Shown: one piece after another, positions 5,018-6,523 of the stretch
Layout: each line of letters begins with the position of its first letter
Numbering within the stretch: the stretch's first letter is position 1
From: Dokdonella sp.
GTDB lineage: Bacteria > Pseudomonadota > Gammaproteobacteria > Xanthomonadales > Rhodanobacteraceae
DNA: 6,523 nt
Assembly: GCA_030150315.1 (NCBI GenBank)
Contig: JASLGB010000436.1
Location: forward strand, 1-6,523
Reading direction: 5' to 3'
The notes under the pieces: generated by a model
Database searches by the model: none
What the model saw: only the letters and a program-made list of their open reading frames with translations
Told to the model about the DNA's origin: nothing
Program-made: the position numbers and the translations under genes

Positions 5018-6523
5018 TCAGCGTTGACGCCGCTGGTGATGCACGCCGGCTCCGGCCAGCGCCAGGCCAATCAGGATCAGCATCCAGCGTGCATCCACCG
5101 GAACCGGATGAGCGGAAGCAACCGGCGGGTTCCCGATCACGGTGGTGACAACGCTGACATTGGTCGTCGGCTCGGGGTCGGGAACGGTCGGCGACGTGGC
5201 GGTGGCGATGTTGGAGATCGAACCACTGAAGCCGGCCTGCACCGTATATGTCACGGTCACGGTCGTTGACGAACCCATGGCCAAGGGTGGCAACGAGCAC
5301 GGGAAGCCGCTCGCACAAGGCGCGGTCGCTGAGACATAGGTCAAGCCGGACGGTGTCGGATCGGCGAGGACTGCATCAGGCACGCTGTCGGGCCCCTGGT
5401 TGGACACGACGATCGTGTAACCGATCGTTTCCTGTTCGCGCGCGCTGGCCGGCCCCGTCTTGGTCACCACCAGATCGGCGCTCGGTGTGCCGGCGAGCAA
5501 GGTCGTCGTGGCGGTGCTGCTGTTGTTGCTCGGCACCGGGTCAGCGGTCTGGCTGCTGACGCTGGCCGTGCTCGTGATCGGGTTCGGCCCGAAGTATCCG
5601 GCCGGCACGAGGAAGGTCGAAGTGATCGTCGTGCTGCTGCCACTGGCCATCGTGCCGAGCGCGCAGGGATAGGCCGTGGTGCATCCGCCGCTGTTGGATA
5701 CGAACGTCAGGCCGGCCGGCGTCGGGTCGGCGAGTACCGTGGATACGGCCGGATCCGGGCCGTTGTTGGTGACCACGACGGTGTAGACCACGTTGTTGCC
5801 GGCGGCGACGCTGGCCGGGCCCGTATTGGTCACGGCCAGATCCGCGCTCGGCGCAACGACCAACGGAGTTGTCGCGGTGCTGCTGTTGTTGGCAGGGGAA
5901 GGATCCGGCGTGTCGCTGGCGACACTGGCCGTGTTCACGATCGGATTCGGTCCGGCGTAGCCTGCAGGTACCGAATACGTCGTCGTGATCGTCGCGCTAT
6001 CGCCACTGGCGAGTGTTCCAATCGAACATGGATACGCCGCATCGCAGGCGCCGCTGTTGGATACGAAGGTCAAGCCGGCCGGCGTCGGATCGGTCACCAC
6101 CACATTCCATGCGGGCTCCAGTCCGTTATTGGTGATCACGACCGAATAAACCACATTGCTCCCCGCGGCGGCATCGGCCGGGCCGGATTTGACGATGGAG
6201 AGATCGGCCGCTGCGGATGGTGCATTTTCGATAAGGGCGACCATGTTCTGCACGGTCGGATCGGTGTTCTGAAACAAATCCAGCGTGTAGCTGGTGGAGC
6301 GATAGCTGGTCGTCAATGTCGGCAAGGCGGCAATGAATCCGTTGTACATGTCCTCATACGCACTCACGAACTCCGCGTCGCCAGAAAAATAGCCGTCAGT
6401 AAGTGGTCTGGAGTTACCACTTGCCGGGTCGATGCTTGCGGCAGTTCCATCGAAATCGTTTCCGATTTCCCACACCGCATACTGGAACGCCCAGGTTTGT
6501 TGGCTGTTGCCGTTCTTGTGATA
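5018..6523 (-). CDS. Secreted DUF11-repeat surface protein with C-terminal sorting-like tail, N-terminus outside window
   Basis: 501 codons are visible and the frame is open to the right edge, so the signal peptide and true start are missing; a GTG at 6475 is only an internal codon. Counting from the edge, residues 1-105 form a non-repetitive domain containing AFQYAVWEI (12-20), which resembles the TQxAIW glutamine motif of thioester domains. Three DUF11 repeats of immunoglobulin-like type follow (about 106-226, 227-348, 349-464), each with an ADL start, a TNNG/SNQG turn, DPTPxGLT and a C-x5-C pair. A Pro-rich linker leads to the tail: PVPVDARW, a hydrophobic helix (about 480-494) and a basic end, HHQRRQR. 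This architecture resembles IPTL-CTERM-type signals processed by exosortases. The protein is probably exported and anchored or displayed at the cell surface. Ligand and partner are unknown. It is convergent with the leucine dehydrogenase gene, with no sign of a shared operon. Confidence 0.85.
   Translation of the reverse strand, partial: YHKNGNSQQTWAFQYAVWEIGNDFDGTAASIDPASGNSRPLTDGYFSGDAEFVSAYEDMYNGFIAALPTLTTSYRSTSYTLDLFQNTDPTVQNMVALIENAPSAAADLSIVKSGPADAAAGSNVVYSVVITNNGLEPAWNVVVTDPTPAGLTFVSNSGACDAAYPCSIGTLASGDSATITTTYSVPAGYAGPNPIVNTASVASDTPDPSPANNSSTATTPLVVAPSADLAVTNTGPASVAAGNNVVYTVVVTNNGPDPAVSTVLADPTPAGLTFVSNSGGCTTAYPCALGTMASGSSTTITSTFLVPAGYFGPNPITSTASVSSQTADPVPSNNSSTATTTLLAGTPSADLVVTKTGPASAREQETIGYTIVVSNQGPDSVPDAVLADPTPSGLTYVSATAPCASGFPCSLPPLAMGSSTTVTVTYTVQAGFSGSISNIATATSPTVPDPEPTTNVSVVTTVIGNPPVASAHPVPVDARWMLILIGLALAGAGVHHQRRQR
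5021..5113 (-). other. Coding segment for a CTERM-like sorting tail
   Basis: The last 31 residues show the three-part plan of exosortase/CTERM signals: a short Pro-containing motif (HPVPVDARW), a 15-residue hydrophobic helix and a final basic cluster (RRQR). The motif is not the canonical IPTLxxWG, so assignment to that class is by resemblance only. A simple C-terminal membrane anchor would look similar. Confidence 0.55.
5480..6208 (-). repeat. Two closely similar in-frame DUF11 repeats, about 363 and 366 bp
   Basis: Repeat 1 (6208-5846) and repeat 2 (5845-5480) match closely in protein and DNA. For example, an 18-base string is identical at 6050-6067 and 5687-5704, and another at 5874-5891 and 5511-5528, both offset by 363. 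A third, more diverged copy follows at 5479-5132. The pattern suggests a fairly recent internal duplication of repeats 1 and 2. Confidence 0.85.

Noticed and set aside
5018..6475. A start codon for the DUF11 gene at 6475
   Set aside because: The codon is GTG, the frame continues open to the window edge, and the residues before it (AFQYA) complete a conserved-looking motif. The real start with its signal peptide must lie outside the window.

Overview
The window is GC-rich DNA (clearly above 60% by eye) from a Gram-negative bacterium. The best fit is a gammaproteobacterium of the Xanthomonadales/Lysobacterales group. That placement rests on an IcmF-type fused mutase, a leucine dehydrogenase and a DUF11 surface protein with an exosortase-like C-terminal tail. 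It is an inference from gene content and protein style, not from a marker gene.

Layout, left to right. Positions 1-2468 (minus strand) hold most of a fused coenzyme B12-dependent acyl-CoA mutase of the IcmF type; its C-terminal end lies outside the window. Its promoter region (2469-2557) has a good -10 box and an 8-bp inverted repeat lying across the expected transcription start. Positions 2620-3213 (minus) encode a small Sec-exported protein of unknown function. A 282-base divergent intergenic region (3214-3495) separates it from a complete leucine/branched-chain amino acid dehydrogenase gene at 3496-4599 (plus), which ends in a clear intrinsic terminator. The 418-base region 4600-5017 separates two convergent genes and carries facing terminators and several further hairpins. 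From 5018 to the right edge (minus) runs a secreted protein with at least three DUF11 repeats and a C-terminal sorting-signal-like tail; its N-terminus is outside the window.

How the genes may work together. Leucine dehydrogenase deaminates valine, leucine and isoleucine to branched 2-oxo acids. Oxidative decarboxylation of the valine-derived acid gives isobutyryl-CoA, the substrate of IcmF, which interconverts it with n-butyryl-CoA. The mutase carries the Phe/Gln active-site pair typical of isobutyryl-CoA rather than methylmalonyl-CoA mutases. The two enzymes could therefore serve one branched-chain amino acid pathway, although they are on opposite strands and not in one operon. The small exported protein and the DUF11 surface protein have no visible link to that pathway.

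I saw no tRNA, rRNA, CRISPR array, insertion sequence or phage gene. The parts most worth following up are the operator-like repeat at the icmF promoter, the thioester-domain-like start of the DUF11 protein with its unusual C-terminal tail, and the hairpin cluster between the convergent genes.
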